Source of the DNA: Linnemannia schmuckeri
Taxonomy: Eukaryota > Mortierellomycota > Mortierellomycetes > Mortierellales > Mortierellaceae
Assembly (NCBI GenBank): GCA_029449235.1
Contig: JANATG010000016.1
Location: forward strand, 186,001 to 250,000
Reading direction: 5' to 3'
Length of the DNA: 64,000 nucleotides
Position 1 is the stretch's first letter, and each line of letters begins with the position of its first letter. Position numbers and translations under genes: made by a program. Under the pieces are notes generated by a model. The model saw only the letters and a list, made by a program, of their open reading frames with translations, made no database searches and had not been told where the DNA came from. Shown here in pieces: positions 18,837 through 30,100 of this stretch.

Positions 18837-21170
18837 TCACACCTTCTTGCCCGCCTTGAGGACCCAGAACCGATTGTGGTTGAGGTTCACGGCCAGCACA
18901 TCTGCGCGCGGAAAGCTCCTTACAACACTCTCATCCATATTTTCCCTCCGCATCGTCTCCAGATCGTCCCGCCTTGCCTGGTCGTTTGTATAACTGCTGT
19001 CGCTGCTGCTATTGCTGTAGCTTCTGCTGCTGTTGCCGTAGCCGCATATGGTTAGTCGATAATCGTAGCCCTCGTCCCAGTGAGGATTGCAAGACGGGAA
19101 AAAATTCGACGACCGCATAATTTCGAGATCTTCCAGGGCCGGATGCCGGGCTGCTAGCGATCGGATCACGGCGTCGTGGAGCCGGCCTTGGAAACTAAGG
19201 AGGGTCAGCTTTTTGAGGCCGGGAAAAGTAAGGCTGGTGGTGTCAGCACCCAGAAGGTTGTTCCATTGGTCGAGGGAGAGGTTGCCGCCGACGGTGATGG
19301 TCAAGAACTCGAGGGAAGGGTGGATGGATGCTGTACCGTTGATTCTGCTGTGATTGTTGTCGTTGTCTTTGTCGCCACGACCAAGCGCGTCCAGCAGCGT
19401 CATCAAGGTCTGGACAAACCGATCGTGCGAAAGTGTCAGCTCCCCAAGCTTGGGCATGCCTCGCAGCGCCGACCATTTGAACATGGACAGCATCGGGCCG
19501 GAGACCTTGAAGCTTTTGAGGGCCGGAAACACCCAGCCTTCGTCGCCATCGTCCCACGTCCACAGTTCTTGGTTGGGCCAGCCTGTTGCTGCTTCTCCTT
19601 CATTGTGCTCCGCCGTCCATTTGGAAACCCATTCCAGCGTGAGTTCCTCCAGCAAGGGCATGGACCGGAGGCAGTCAGGATGGAACTCGAGCATGGACAG
19701 GCCCTTCATGCGCAAATGACGGAGGTTGGGCAGCTGGTACCCGGAGGGCCATGACATTACACCAGACGGTACGGCTGTGGAGTTAGTGCGTCGTTCCCTA
19801 GTATCGTACGGCTGCGTCTCGCCCTGGACCAGGTAAAGCTCCTCCAATCGTGGCATGGCTGGCAAACATCTAGGGTCGAGTGTGATATTCAAAGGATGGT
19901 AGACATAGGCCGAGAGCTGACGCAAGTTGGGGAACTCGAGGCCAGGGATGTTGGCGATCCTGTATGAGTGGATGACAGCGTGCTGCTGCTGGTGGTGGTG
20001 GCTGGCAGAGTAGTACTGCGAGTAGTACTCGTGGCCATTGACGGTGTCAATGTTGATGGCTTCGAGAGTTGATGCAAAGCGCTCCAGGGCGGCGTTGACA
20101 AAGGCTTGGCCATGGCTGTCCAACCTGCGGATGTTCAGCTTCTTGAGCGGGATCAAAGGTACCGGCACTATGACGGACCAGTCCAGTATGTTGGGGGCCA
20201 AGGCATACGACGCCCCTCCTTGCTGCTGCTGTTGGTGATAGTTCTTGTCCACTGACAAAGTCTCGAGATGCGTGCACTTGGGCAGCACCTTGGCCCAGAG
20301 CCTGGTGTCCGCCTCATTCGTCAGCGAGATGTCGACGCGCTTGACGGCCCTAAAATCCACAGTGTCAATGTGGCCGGCATAGGGTGCCAGGTTGGAAGAG
20401 TCGAGTTGGTAAGGAGCAGCTCTTACACCGCGAGGTGGACAAAGCAAGGCAAAGGTCTTGACCATCTGGCTGGGCAGCACACGGTTGTCTTGAACATCCA
20501 GCACGATTCGTCGTCCAGCATCGCCGTGGGCCGCCACATATTGCTGGACGAAAGCGTGTACGCTCTGCCAGGAGACCACGGGCGACGGATGAACCACGAT
20601 CCGCTTGAGCGCTGTCAGCTGCTTGACACGATTACCGAACCGTACATCGTTGCCCCCGTTGAGCGAGAGGACCCCGATCTCGGAAAGGCGGTGGCCACCG
20701 ATCGCCCATGCAATGGGACCTTGCAGCTTGGAGGGCTCGATTAGCCTGAGGTATTTGTACGTGGGGGGCATCTGCAGGATAATGTCGACAGCAGGCATAA
20801 CAAAGCTGAGGTCGTGGACGAAAGAGAGATAGTCGGCATAGGGCTGGATGCCTGGCTCGATCGTGCGCTCGCTAGGGCCATAGGCATTCTCCAATGCTTG
20901 TACGATGCTGTCGTTCTTGTAGGGGGATACCGAGGCGATGAGGTGTAGACAGCGCTCGACCGACTTTTTGGACTGGTGCTTGAAGGTGAAGAGCGACGCG
21001 TAGAGCTTCTTGACCGCGATTCGGAATACTTCCTTGTTAAGGGTCAAAAACGCAAATAGAGTACGGTGGTCGTCGACGTAGCGAAGCACGACCTCGAGAC
21101 AGTCAAAGTTGAGCTGGGGCGTTGGATGCAAAGCTGGAAAAGATGCTGATGGAGTCTCTTCCATGGTCAT
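18837..21170 (-). CDS. F-box/LRR-type protein
   Basis: Single exon, 777 aa from ATG 21170 (a second ATG is two codons in). An F-box-like segment lies at ~18-62 (LNFDCLEVVLRYVDDHRTLF then LTLNKEVFRIAVKKLYASLF). The rest is a long series of irregular leucine-rich repeats with segments such as FPNLRQLSAYVYHPL, MPRLEELYLVQG, LPNLRHLRMKGLSML and MPLLEELTLEWVS. Short Gln, His and Ser runs fall in loops (residues ~330, ~395, ~720). F-box proteins recruit substrates to SCF ubiquitin ligases through Skp1; the LRR part would bind the substrate. This family is expanded in Mortierella-type fungi. The substrate is unknown. No sign of decay. Confidence 0.85.
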   Translation of the reverse strand: MTMEETPSASFPALHPTPQLNFDCLEVVLRYVDDHRTLFAFLTLNKEVFRIAVKKLYASLFTFKHQSKKSVERCLHLIASVSPYKNDSIVQALENAYGPSERTIEPGIQPYADYLSFVHDLSFVMPAVDIILQMPPTYKYLRLIEPSKLQGPIAWAIGGHRLSEIGVLSLNGGNDVRFGNRVKQLTALKRIVVHPSPVVSWQSVHAFVQQYVAAHGDAGRRIVLDVQDNRVLPSQMVKTFALLCPPRGVRAAPYQLDSSNLAPYAGHIDTVDFRAVKRVDISLTNEADTRLWAKVLPKCTHLETLSVDKNYHQQQQQGGASYALAPNILDWSVIVPVPLIPLKKLNIRRLDSHGQAFVNAALERFASTLEAINIDTVNGHEYYSQYYSASHHHQQQHAVIHSYRIANIPGLEFPNLRQLSAYVYHPLNITLDPRCLPAMPRLEELYLVQGETQPYDTRERRTNSTAVPSGVMSWPSGYQLPNLRHLRMKGLSMLEFHPDCLRSMPLLEELTLEWVSKWTAEHNEGEAATGWPNQELWTWDDGDEGWVFPALKSFKVSGPMLSMFKWSALRGMPKLGELTLSHDRFVQTLMTLLDALGRGDKDNDNNHSRINGTASIHPSLEFLTITVGGNLSLDQWNNLLGADTTSLTFPGLKKLTLLSFQGRLHDAVIRSLAARHPALEDLEIMRSSNFFPSCNPHWDEGYDYRLTICGYGNSSRSYSNSSSDSSYTNDQARRDDLETMRRENMDESVVRSFPRADVLAVNLNHNRFWVLKAGKKV

Positions 21171-21668
21171 TGTGAAATGGGGATGGTGAGGAGGAGAATG
21201 TCAGATGAAAGGTGGAAGTTGGAGAAGGATGAAGAGAGAAGATCATGGGGAAAGATTCCTCTGAGACAACCCCCCCTCGACCTGGCGCATTGCACACTGC
21301 CACATCCAGGTACATACATGCAGGTAAACTTTGAAAGTCTCATTTTTTGTCCGACGCACTGCTGCATACCCATCGAGACATTCTACAAGGCACAATCAGA
21401 CTATTCACAAAGCTCAGCTGACGCGCCGCACATATCTCAAAAAATAAACTGAACACGTCAGTGTTGTCTTACGATCGTATGTACTGTGGAATGTTGATAT
21501 AGAACTGTATCATTGCCCCACCTCTACTTTCATCTACCCCCGTTCTCAGCACGACCAACGGACTGTCCCAACGATCTCAACAATCACCGATGCCACAACC
21601 AATGCGTCGACATCATTGCAGAGAGCAGGTGTTGGCTTACTACAGCCCTCATTTTGGGGTATTAATTG
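21171..21668. other. Upstream region of F-box gene, no further gene
   Basis: Short frames overlap here on both strands but show no domain. Probably promoter and 5'UTR of the F-box/LRR gene plus unassigned spacer. Confidence 0.45.
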
Positions 21669-21728
21669 TTGGTCGGAACGGGGTTTGAACCCATGGTTTT
21701 CTTAACGCGTTGAGTTAGCAGTCATAGT
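21669..21728 (-). other. tRNA-like 3' half with B-box (not a complete tRNA)
   Basis: The minus strand reads a T-arm-like hairpin ATGGG-TTCAAAC-CCCGT followed by TCCGACCA, resembling the 3' end of a tRNA, preceded by GACTGCTAACTC. No matching 5' acceptor strand or D-arm is found upstream, so it is a pseudo-tRNA, a SINE-type head or chance. Confidence 0.3.
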
Positions 21729-22059
21729 CACGTGAATCTGACTGAATATGCTATATAAGTTTTTGGCGTGGTAGACCCCACCAGGCTATCAGTCAGTACC
21801 ATGCTGGCCACTGCCCTCCCCCCTGGCTCAAGGCTATCAATGTCCCAAGGCCTCACCCACTCAATTGACGCATGTACAGTGGCTTCAGCTCCGTCTGGAC
21901 GGACAAGGCAAAAGTAGACGGTAGCCTGACCCTCATTCCTCAACGTGACCCAGGATACAGATCATACCCGGAGCTACAGAACAACCACAACCATGGTCGT
22001 TTCAAGGCTCACCCTGTACTGCAACGAGCACTGGACACACCGGGACTCCTGTGACTGAA

Positions 22060-22700
22060 AGGTGGCTTCGCTGGGCGAATTAATGAGATCGTCATCACCC
22101 AGACAGAGAATGACACCTTTGGATCGGCCAGCACAAGGACTTTTCGACAGGCAATGTTCGCCAAGGTATACCAGCCCCAACGCCACCACTACATCATCCC
22201 CCGATGGTCGCACCTCACCCACCACTCACGATAGTCTTTTGGAGCGCGTTTTGGGAGGATCCGATCCTCCACAACGCTCGCAATGTCTGGTGACGGCTGC
22301 TCATCAACAAACTCCCGTCTGGGTCAGTTTCTCAACTCGATCTTCCCAGAGATGTTTGGTCCAATCTGTCGTGTCTGCCAAGAGCATGTGGAGACGAGCC
22401 ACCACCTTCTCTTTAATTGTCCCAAGAAATTGAAGATCTGGTAAGGTGCATTTTCGAAACACGTGGAGGAAAGATGCTGGACAGCGGAATACGTCTGAAG
22501 TCTTTTCTTCCCCAATACAGAAAACATCCAATCTCACGATCAAATCCTCCTATTCCTCCATATTGGCACTATCCTGGCCATGATTTGGAAGTACCAGTCT
22601 GCTTTCATTCTCGAGGATCAGGCCTTTGAACCTCACATCGCCGTTGCATCGGTGGGCCTGGCTATTACCCAAGCCCGTGTCCAATTGGCTGAGATGTAAT
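22060..22700 (+). mobile_element. LINE retrotransposon C-terminal relic with zf-RVT motif
   Basis: Plus-strand frames, broken by shifts and stops, encode the end of a LINE polyprotein. The clearest part is the zinc-knuckle stretch near 22340-22430 (MFGPICRVCQEHVETSHHLL then FNCPKKLKIW), a CxxC...HH...C pattern of zf-RVT. It is followed after a TAA by an ILLFLHIGTILAMIWKYQ segment and a stop near 22697. Upstream pieces (FRQAMFAKVYQPQ near 22135) extend it to about 22060. A 3' tail with A8 lies near 22921. The 5' portion is missing. Confidence 0.65.
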
Positions 22701-22965
22701 CACCCCACCTAACCCCCTCCTCATACTCTACCTTTCATTGTATTTTAATCTGTTTTGATCTTTCGTTTTCGGGATTTTTATTTTTTCTCAGTTTAGATGT
22801 GATTTGTATGCTTTCCATGGAAAGTACTATCTCTATATCTTTTTGAACGGCGAGGATCGCCTGGTGAGGGGTATTAGTTTACTGCACGCACTCCACGACG
22901 TACCAAATTCCTTATTAAGCAAAAAAAAGTCTAAGACGCTATGCTAACGGAAGGAGCAACAGCTA

Positions 22966-23520
22966 GCTTGTGGCAGCCAAGCGTTCATAGCGACGTTGCT
23001 TTTTGATCCTTCCATGTCAGCTCTTCCTATCATACTAAACCAGAATTCAGTAAGCGTTGGATTGTTCACCCACTAATAGGGAGCTAGACTTGGGGTTAGA
23101 CCGTCGTGAGACAGGTTGGTTTTACCATACTGATGAAATATTATTTCAATAGTAATTGAACTTTGTCCTCAAGGAACCGTTCATTCGGAAAGTTGGTATT
23201 TGGACCTGCCTAGGCAGGCAATGGCCCGAAGCTATCATCCGTTTGGCTATGGCTGAACACCTCACAGTCAGAACCCATATTAGAATGTGACGATTATTGC
23301 CTTTTCCGATTTAGTTGAATACGAATAGATCTTCGGATCCTGAATCATACTACGCAGGGTTATCCTGCAGAGCGGAAAGGCTTTGTGAGGCTCCTGCTAA
23401 TGTTAATTTCGAATATTGGAAGAGATAAATCCATTGTAGACGACTTTAATTGGACGGGGTTGTAATAAGCAGTGGAGTAGCCTTTTTGCTACGATCTACC
23501 GGGATTAAGCCCATTGTCCT
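22966..23520 (+). pseudogene. 28S rRNA 3'-terminal fragment (~555 bp, diverged)
   Basis: Plus-strand match to the 3' end of 28S rRNA starting at GCTTGTGGCAGCCAAGCG, through AGCGACGTTGCTTTTTGATC, GGATTGTTCACCCACTAAT and AGACCGTCGTGAGACAGGTT, to GGGATTAAGCCCATTGTCC. It shares its 5' breakpoint with the minus-strand copy at 2467-3028. It carries many substitutions and has no rDNA neighbours. Confidence 0.9.
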
Positions 23521-23744
23521 AAAGATTAGTGCGAAAGAACAACATCTCTCTTTCTTCTCTTGTTTTTTTCCTTCCATGGACTTCGTTAAAGGGTAGCTCG
23601 ACGATTGCAGTGGTTGCCGGGTTGATTCTCAATCGTTTGCAAGTCTATGCATGCCCAGTGCATGCCCGATTCATGCCCATCCGTCCAGTCCACAACCTGG
23701 CTTTGCGCTCTGTGATGTCTGGCCTGATGGTGTAGGATTGTCGT

Positions 23745-24070
23745 TTGTTGTTTGAGCAGCTGTCAAAAGGTCAATCTCAACAAGCCCACCGTAGTAATAT
23801 GCAACGTTCCTGGTCCGTCGGTTGCGCTAGATCCAACACTAAAGGTGCCGTATCGCTCTGTGCAGTTTCCTTTGCTGCCTGGTCTGCAAGTTCATTTTTA
23901 TGGACATTGCTGTGTCCCCTTGCCCACACAACGAGGTCCAATGTGCAAGGTGCATGGTCCTGGTGCAGTAAGCGGTTGGACTTGATAACGCTCTTGCAAT
24001 GGAAAGCTGGTGGCCTGTATCGAAGACGCTTTGTTGCGTGGCTTTGTCTCTTTGGACCGAGGCAGTGTCT
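23745..24070 (-). mobile_element. LINE RNase H domain relic
   Basis: Minus-strand translation gives DLVVWARGHSNVHKNELADQ followed by AAKETAQSD, the GH...NELADxxAK signature of the RNase H domain carried by some fungal LINEs. The flanking frame decays on both sides. It lies opposite in strand to the LINE relic at 22060-22700, so it is a separate insertion or a rearranged piece. Confidence 0.65.
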
Positions 24071-24775
24071 CCTTTAAGCGAGAGGCAACAGAGTGAATGA
24101 TGTTGCTGACGGGTGGAATGGGGGGTGCTGGTGTGTTGGGTGGAGTATCTGTGCTTGGATAGAGAGGTGCAGGTCGACGTCTCCTTTAGAGGGCCCCTCC
24201 TTTAGGCGAGCGACTCTCAACCAAGAACTCGTAGCCCTTGCTTGGGTGTTCTTTTCTTTTAGAGTGTGGCATCGGATATATGTTGGATGATAAACTCCTA
24301 CATTTAAGCTATGACTGCTCTATAACGCCTTTTCTTTTTTCTTCACCTACTTCTTCAGTAGTCTTTGCAGAGCGTTTCTCTTTTTCTTGTCATCGTAGGT
24401 CGAAGAAGATGGGAAAGAAATAAACAACGACAGAGGTACTTTTGTCATATTCTTTCAAAAAAAAAGAGGCGGATTTTCGAAGCCTGTCTCATCGCTATGC
24501 GGCACCCTTTTCATTCACTGGTTTCCTATCTTTTATTTTCTTTCGACTTTGACATTTGATACCCCCGCCTTTTCACACCAGGCGTACTGGTTGGAGGGAA
24601 GGGTAGACAAAAGGGAAAAAAGCACAGAAGTAAATTAACGGAGGATAACAATATTTTTGCTTGAACAAACCTCCCCCACATGGAGTTTGAAGATCATGGC
24701 CTGATGTTGATGAGAGCGGCTCACATGGTATTATTTCTTCGGATCACTTCCACCCATCGGTCATCACCATGATCC
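24071..24775. other. Probable retroelement debris, no gene supported
   Basis: Continues from the RNase H relic with no recognisable domain. Scattered short frames only. Confidence 0.4.
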
Positions 24776-25072
24776 ATGGTACTAACAAAAAAGGTAGCCA
24801 TAAGAACAACTTGCATCTCAAAGATGGAAGAAAAGCCCACCCGTAACATCGTAATTGTCTCTCAAAACGATGATCAGGAGCGGATGGGATCCATCACCCG
24901 GCGAGAGGCATTATCGAACTTGGCACATACTTCTGGCGGCAAGAACTCATGGGCCATCATAGGTTCCCGCTTCTGGAACAGCGCCAGGGACTGGGCTCGC
25001 GTTGGCAATGACCTCGAAGGAAACGAAGATAAGGCGAGGGCGAAGGTGAAGAGCTTTATCGTCGCCAAGTGA
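24776..25072 (+). CDS. Small hypothetical ORF (98 codons), doubtful
   Basis: Plus-strand frame with ATGs at 24776 and 24824. The part from 24824 is hydrophilic (MEEKPTRNIVIVSQNDDQER) and ends RAKVKSFIVAK. I recognise no domain. A longer minus-strand frame overlaps it (24874-25356), equally featureless, so the coding strand cannot be decided from composition alone. It may be a single exon of a longer gene or chance. Confidence 0.2.
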   Translation: MVLTKKVAIRTTCISKMEEKPTRNIVIVSQNDDQERMGSITRREALSNLAHTSGGKNSWAIIGSRFWNSARDWARVGNDLEGNEDKARAKVKSFIVAK

Positions 25073-25479
25073 GACAAGTTCGTCCTGATGTCGTGAACTG
25101 TATGTGCAGTATTTTTATGACCGAATATTTGGTGGTGTGCTTGAAGCAAAAGACAAAAAAAAAAGTACAGTTGTATCGACACTTCTTTTACTACTCCCGG
25201 TGCCATCCAATGGTTGGGTACCAGCTTGTTCACTTGAAATTTCCTCGGCTCTCCATTTTTTGCAAGGGTGACTCTGCATCGTGATATCATAACAAACTCA
25301 ACCCGTTGAGAATGAAGAGAAATATATACAGTCCAAAGTGAAGCTATATCCTCCAATAAATGGTTTCATACTTATTTCACTTTTCTACTAGCGCGTTTAT
25401 TGCTTCGCCTCCAAACCGCCACTTCGTCCCACCGATCATATGCACAGACCCTCTCCCGTCCTCTCCACCATCCACTAGA

Positions 25480-28400
25480 TCATCCAATCCACGTAACACG
25501 ATGCTCCAAAAAATGCGTATACACCCACGTTGCAAAACTGCCCATCCCCACCATCACAACGACCTGCACCAAACCCCTTCCAATCGCACCAAAAAGTCGA
25601 CTCATCCACAATCCCAATCCCAACGGATCCTCCTCCTCGCCTTCGCGACCATCATGCATATCGGTATCCTGGTCACACGGCAATGGAGGGATGGGCGACA
25701 CCTTGGAGGAAGAAGAGGAGGATCGCCTCTTCTTTGCGCTCCGAGAGTCTCGACCACTAGAGTGTTTAGACTTTTTGTGGCCGGTAACGTTGGCAGTTGT
25801 CGCCCGCACACTGTTCGACACCTCGACTCCATACGACTCTGAGAACAACGCATCCCGCAACGATGGTTCCGCTGCTGCCGCTGCTGACCCCATCGCAAGA
25901 CCACTCGTCTCCAACCCTAGCCCCACCCCACCAAAACCACTTCCTAGACCACCTTCCGCACTACTCCACTCAGAATTCCGTGAGCCCTCACGGTACTGCA
26001 CGTTCAACCTCCGATGCTTCTGCCCCCCTCTCTCTAAATTCCGTGACTGCTGCTCCTTCACCGAAGGACCCTCATTCGCCCACCGCCGCAACTCATGCAT
26101 CAAAAACTCAATCCGTTGCTCGCGCTCCATCCCCTCCAGGGCCTGCCGCCACGCAACCTGACGCTCCTGTAGAATCCTCTCAAAGACCTGCCCCTGTGTC
26201 TCCAACATCCGTACGACCTTTTCAGATATCCGTCTTTGATCCTGCGCTTGCAAGTCGCTCAACAAGGCCGTCGGCAGCGCCTTCTGCTGATTATGTTGTA
26301 GTTGTTGAGGTTGGTGTTGGTGGCATTGAGTGATAGATATGGACGGTGGGGGACTATGGGTAGCGGTTGACAGGGCAGGTCGATACGACCCAGGTCCAGA
26401 ATCGCTCGAAAATGTATTAAGCGAATGCTGTTGTTGCTGTAGTCCTGCCCCATGTGCATGGTGTCGTCGCTGCTGTTGACGGTACAATCCCGAGTCCTGC
26501 GACGACTCCATGGGACTCTGAATATGCATCGACGGCAGGTGCCTCCTCCACGATAAGAACTTTTGGGTAGTATGATGCCGCAATGCAGCAAGGTGATTTA
26601 CATAGACCCAGCGTCGCAACGGTCCCAAGTCTGGCAAGTCCTCCTGCACGCCTAGCGCAGACGATGCCCGATGCTGTGGCACAGTTGGAAGCAGAGTTGA
26701 GTGATGACCATTGTCACTATCATTCTCATCGCCCTGCGTATCTTTGTTGTTCTGCGTGGTCACCACATCCAGCTGCAAGACATCCCTGTCCAATTGCCCA
26801 ACTCCTGTATCCTCCATAAGGCTTGGCGGGACATGAAAGATAAAGGGCGGTGACGTGAACCCGGGGGACAGCGGGTTGTTACCATCCAAAACCAACAACG
26901 GCGGGGACGCCAAATCTGCCTCGGGTGATTCCGCCGTCGTGAAGGGAGAAGAATTGGAAGTCGAAATAGGTGGGACATGATGACCTGCCATAGCAGTGTC
27001 ATGGTCGATTCCATAGATATGAATCTCCTGTTCCTTGAGTTGACGAATCAGATCTATCCGAGCGCTTGCAATCATCTCTGCCGTGGTGATGGGCGCAGAC
27101 ATGATGACGTCCTCCTCCTGTCCCTCCTGTGGCGCTCTTTCCCGTTGCTGCTGCTGTTGTACCAAAGTCGTGGGTGGGATGAGGACTGGGATGAGATTGA
27201 CCCAAGTTTGGAGACGTTGCATGAATTGAATATCAATCTCCGACAGTCGGCCCTCAATCACATACAAGCATGCATCGACATGCGAGTGTGCTCCCGTCGC
27301 GTTGTTGGCCAGGAATCGCCCCAAGGAATCGTCACTGAGTGCTGAGCGAGAAAAGAACTCGTTGGTTGTCTGGAACTGTAGGCCGAGATAAGAGATGACA
27401 AGGTCCATTGCTCTGTTTGGATTGTTGAATGCGCTGTATCCTGGGGTATCCACAATGCTAGTCAAGTGAAGTCATACGAGCATGCAATAATAAAATTTCG
27501 ATGTGAGCAATTTGTAACGAGATCAGCCTAATGTTCATGCGTCTTGCCCTGCCTGCGTGCGATATGTGCGTGTGAAAATCAGCAGCGTAAAAAGATATGT
27601 GACTGTCAATTTTTTCCCTACCAGATGTTCTTGACAAGTATCTCTTGGTGCAGCTCCTGGTCTTCAAACCCAGCACGAGCCCAGGCTGGGAGAACCATCG
27701 AGGACGCATAATGCTCCACAATCGCCTCACGCACACCTACTCCTACGCCTGTTTGATGAGGGTGAGCGTAGTACTCCTGTTTCCGTTGATGCCCTGGTGT
27801 TTCTTCCATAAACGAGCTCGACTCGTTCGAACTGCTAACTCCACCACCACTTCCTGCCTGATCACCGTGAAGCCCAGGCTCACTACTACCACTGCCACTA
27901 TCCCCCACAGCAGTAGCAGCAAGTCCTACTCCAGAGGCACCAGACTCGTTCAACAATGAATCCTGCAAGAACTCATCATCAAAGTCATTGGCAATAATCC
28001 CGTCCCATCGGAACATATCCTGGATTAGACGAGAATTCCACACCCGACTCTGCCCGGCAACCATCAGTTTGACAAACCCGAGTTTGTCCCCCTCTGCAGT
28101 CGGTTCCCTACTCTTCACAAACATGGCCGAAGAGGGCATAATGAGGTTGAGGGACGACGCCTCTTGGTCAAGCCAGTATCCAGTCTGTGAGGGAGGTCGA
28201 GAGGGGTGAGAATAGTAGCCCAAAGAGGGGCTGGACAAGAAACTGTGAGGTGTTCCGGGCGCAGTGTATCCTTCATCCTCTGCTAGGGAGGATGGGTAGT
28301 GTACAGGTGTTCTTGGTGCCGATGCAGATGCAGATGCATGCGAATGGTCATCCAGATGATGGTCGTGATAGTGTCTCTGCTGGAGGGAGTAGCCTCCTAT

Positions 28401-28871
28401 TGCTGTAACAGAGGGCAGGGGTGGGATGTATCCTGACCCCTCAGTGTCCGCGCTATTGAGGAAAGTAGTATGTTCTTCGATGTACTGTTGGGTGCGTTTG
28501 TCCTGCTCCCTCCTATGCTCGTGCTCATGGCTGTCATAGTCGTTGTACTCCCCTGTTCCGCTTGGATGATGAATGTGACTGTTGGCAGCGGGTGTAACAC
28601 TGACACGGCTCAGGCTGGAATTGTTAGTGGGAGGAGTGGTTGCGGGCAGTCGCACAGTTAGGTCCTCCAAATCTGCCAAGTCCTCCAAACGAGTGAATCG
28701 TTGCATCCGTGGACCCTGCCTCGCTGTTGCACCGTCGCTTGTTACTCCTGACGTTGTCTTTTCGGAGGATTGTTGGTGTTGTTGTTGCTGGGGATAGTTA
28801 TCAAGTGACGGGACAAAAGAGGATAAGGTGGTCCTATGTGTTGGTTGAGGTTGATTGTGATGGTGATACAT
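25480..28871 (-). CDS. Septin-like protein with degenerate GTPase motifs and C-terminal membrane anchor
   Basis: Exon 1 28871-27622 and exon 2 27457-25480, with an intron 27621-27458 (GTAGGG...GACTAG) that joins ...LVKNI to CIVDTPGYSAF in frame, about 1,075 aa. The N-terminal third is Ser/His/Asn-rich. The G-domain follows: KLMVAGQSRVWNSRLIQ sits where septins have GESGLGKST, so the P-loop lysine is gone. The G3-type DTPG is kept, and VDACLYVIEGRLSEIDIQFM is septin-like. The usual AKAD of G4 is replaced by PPTTLV. A long disordered region with a coiled-coil-like ERILQERQVAWRQALEGM stretch follows, then a basic/Ser patch and a hydrophobic helix VQVVVMVGMGSFATWVYTHF near the C-terminus. Septins form cytoskeletal filaments at membranes. 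The start is uncertain: the frame is open ~250 bp further upstream without an ATG. Confidence 0.75.
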
Positions 28872-30100
28872 TGTCGGGAGTGTGTCTTGGCGAGGGATAG
28901 ATAAAGTAGATGTCCTGTAGTTTTGAGGGACAGGAGGTTTGTCGTTGTTCTTGCTGCTGCTGCTGTTGTTGTTGTTATTGCTGTTATTGTTATTTGTATG
29001 AGTACTGGCAGTGGTCGTTAGTGAGACAGAAGGAGGAAGGAGAATCAAAGGGGACGCCTGTTGGAAGGTGAGACGGTGTTGGTGTTGGTGAGATTGAGTG
29101 AGGTTATCTATGGAATCAAGATGGGTGAGGATGTCGACATATTTCGGGTGTTAGAGCAAAAGCGACGCAGTAGTGATACTATTGTTTCAAAGGAGAAAGA
29201 AGGAGGGGATCGTTGGACTGACGAGTGAACGTGGAAGGGAGGGAATGATGTATGTGCGTGTGTGTAGTATGTATGTCCGTATTGTGGCGTCAGAAGGGAA
29301 TGAAAGCAATGAGGAGAGGAGAGGAAGCGAGAGGGAGAGAAAGGTGAGGAAGAGGTCAAGAGGAAGAAGGGATGAAGAAGGAAGAAATGGGAAGAAAAGT
29401 GAGCGAGAGAGATAAAATATCGATGATGAGGGATGAGAGAAAAGGTATGAAATGTTTCGAGTCAAATGCATATGCGATATGCAAATGGTGAACTCATCCC
29501 GTGTGTCATGTGTCATATGCCTCCGCCTTAATACTTCGCCGTAAACCTTGTGGATGCGAACATGCCCCATGGGGTGTTGACAAAGGAACTGGGTGAATGC
29601 CCTTTATCACTTTCTTTCAGAAACATCAATATCCTTCTTCATTACACAAACGCATATGCATATTACATGCACCTGATAATCCCGTACCCTCATCATACCC
29701 ACTTTACTCATCCCTATCTTTACCACTCGCTTTCAACTCTTTCTTCTTTTTACCCCTTCTGCTTCGCAAATGAATACAAAAAAGTGCAATATCGGAAAAC
29801 GACTGACAAAAAAGGGAACTTTTTCTCTCTTCCTACTCCCTTTTGTGGCATCTCTTTTCGGGTAGACCATGGGATCATTATCATCATCAGGGTCACAAAT
29901 AAAATAAAACGTCGACCAAGGAGAGTAGGTAAATACAAGGGGAAAGAAGGTTGGACCTATACAAAGTGCACAGGGCACCAACATACCCCGATTGCGAATT
30001 GCGCTTCTTTTTTTTGTTGTTTTTTTGAACAAATGACCCGGAATGAAATGATGCCCCTTCGGACCTCACCTCGGCGTAGTCGAATGCACGAAAAGTAAAA
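28872..30100. other. Intergenic ~1.2 kb, no gene supported
   Basis: 5' region of the septin-like gene and the 3' flank of the next minus-strand gene. A 180-codon plus-strand frame at 29550-30098 lacks any domain and overlaps AT-rich flanking sequence, so it is not called. Confidence 0.45.

Noticed and set aside
21669..21728. tRNA gene
   Set aside because: Only a T-arm/B-box half is present; no acceptor 5' strand, D-arm or stable anticodon stem could be drawn.
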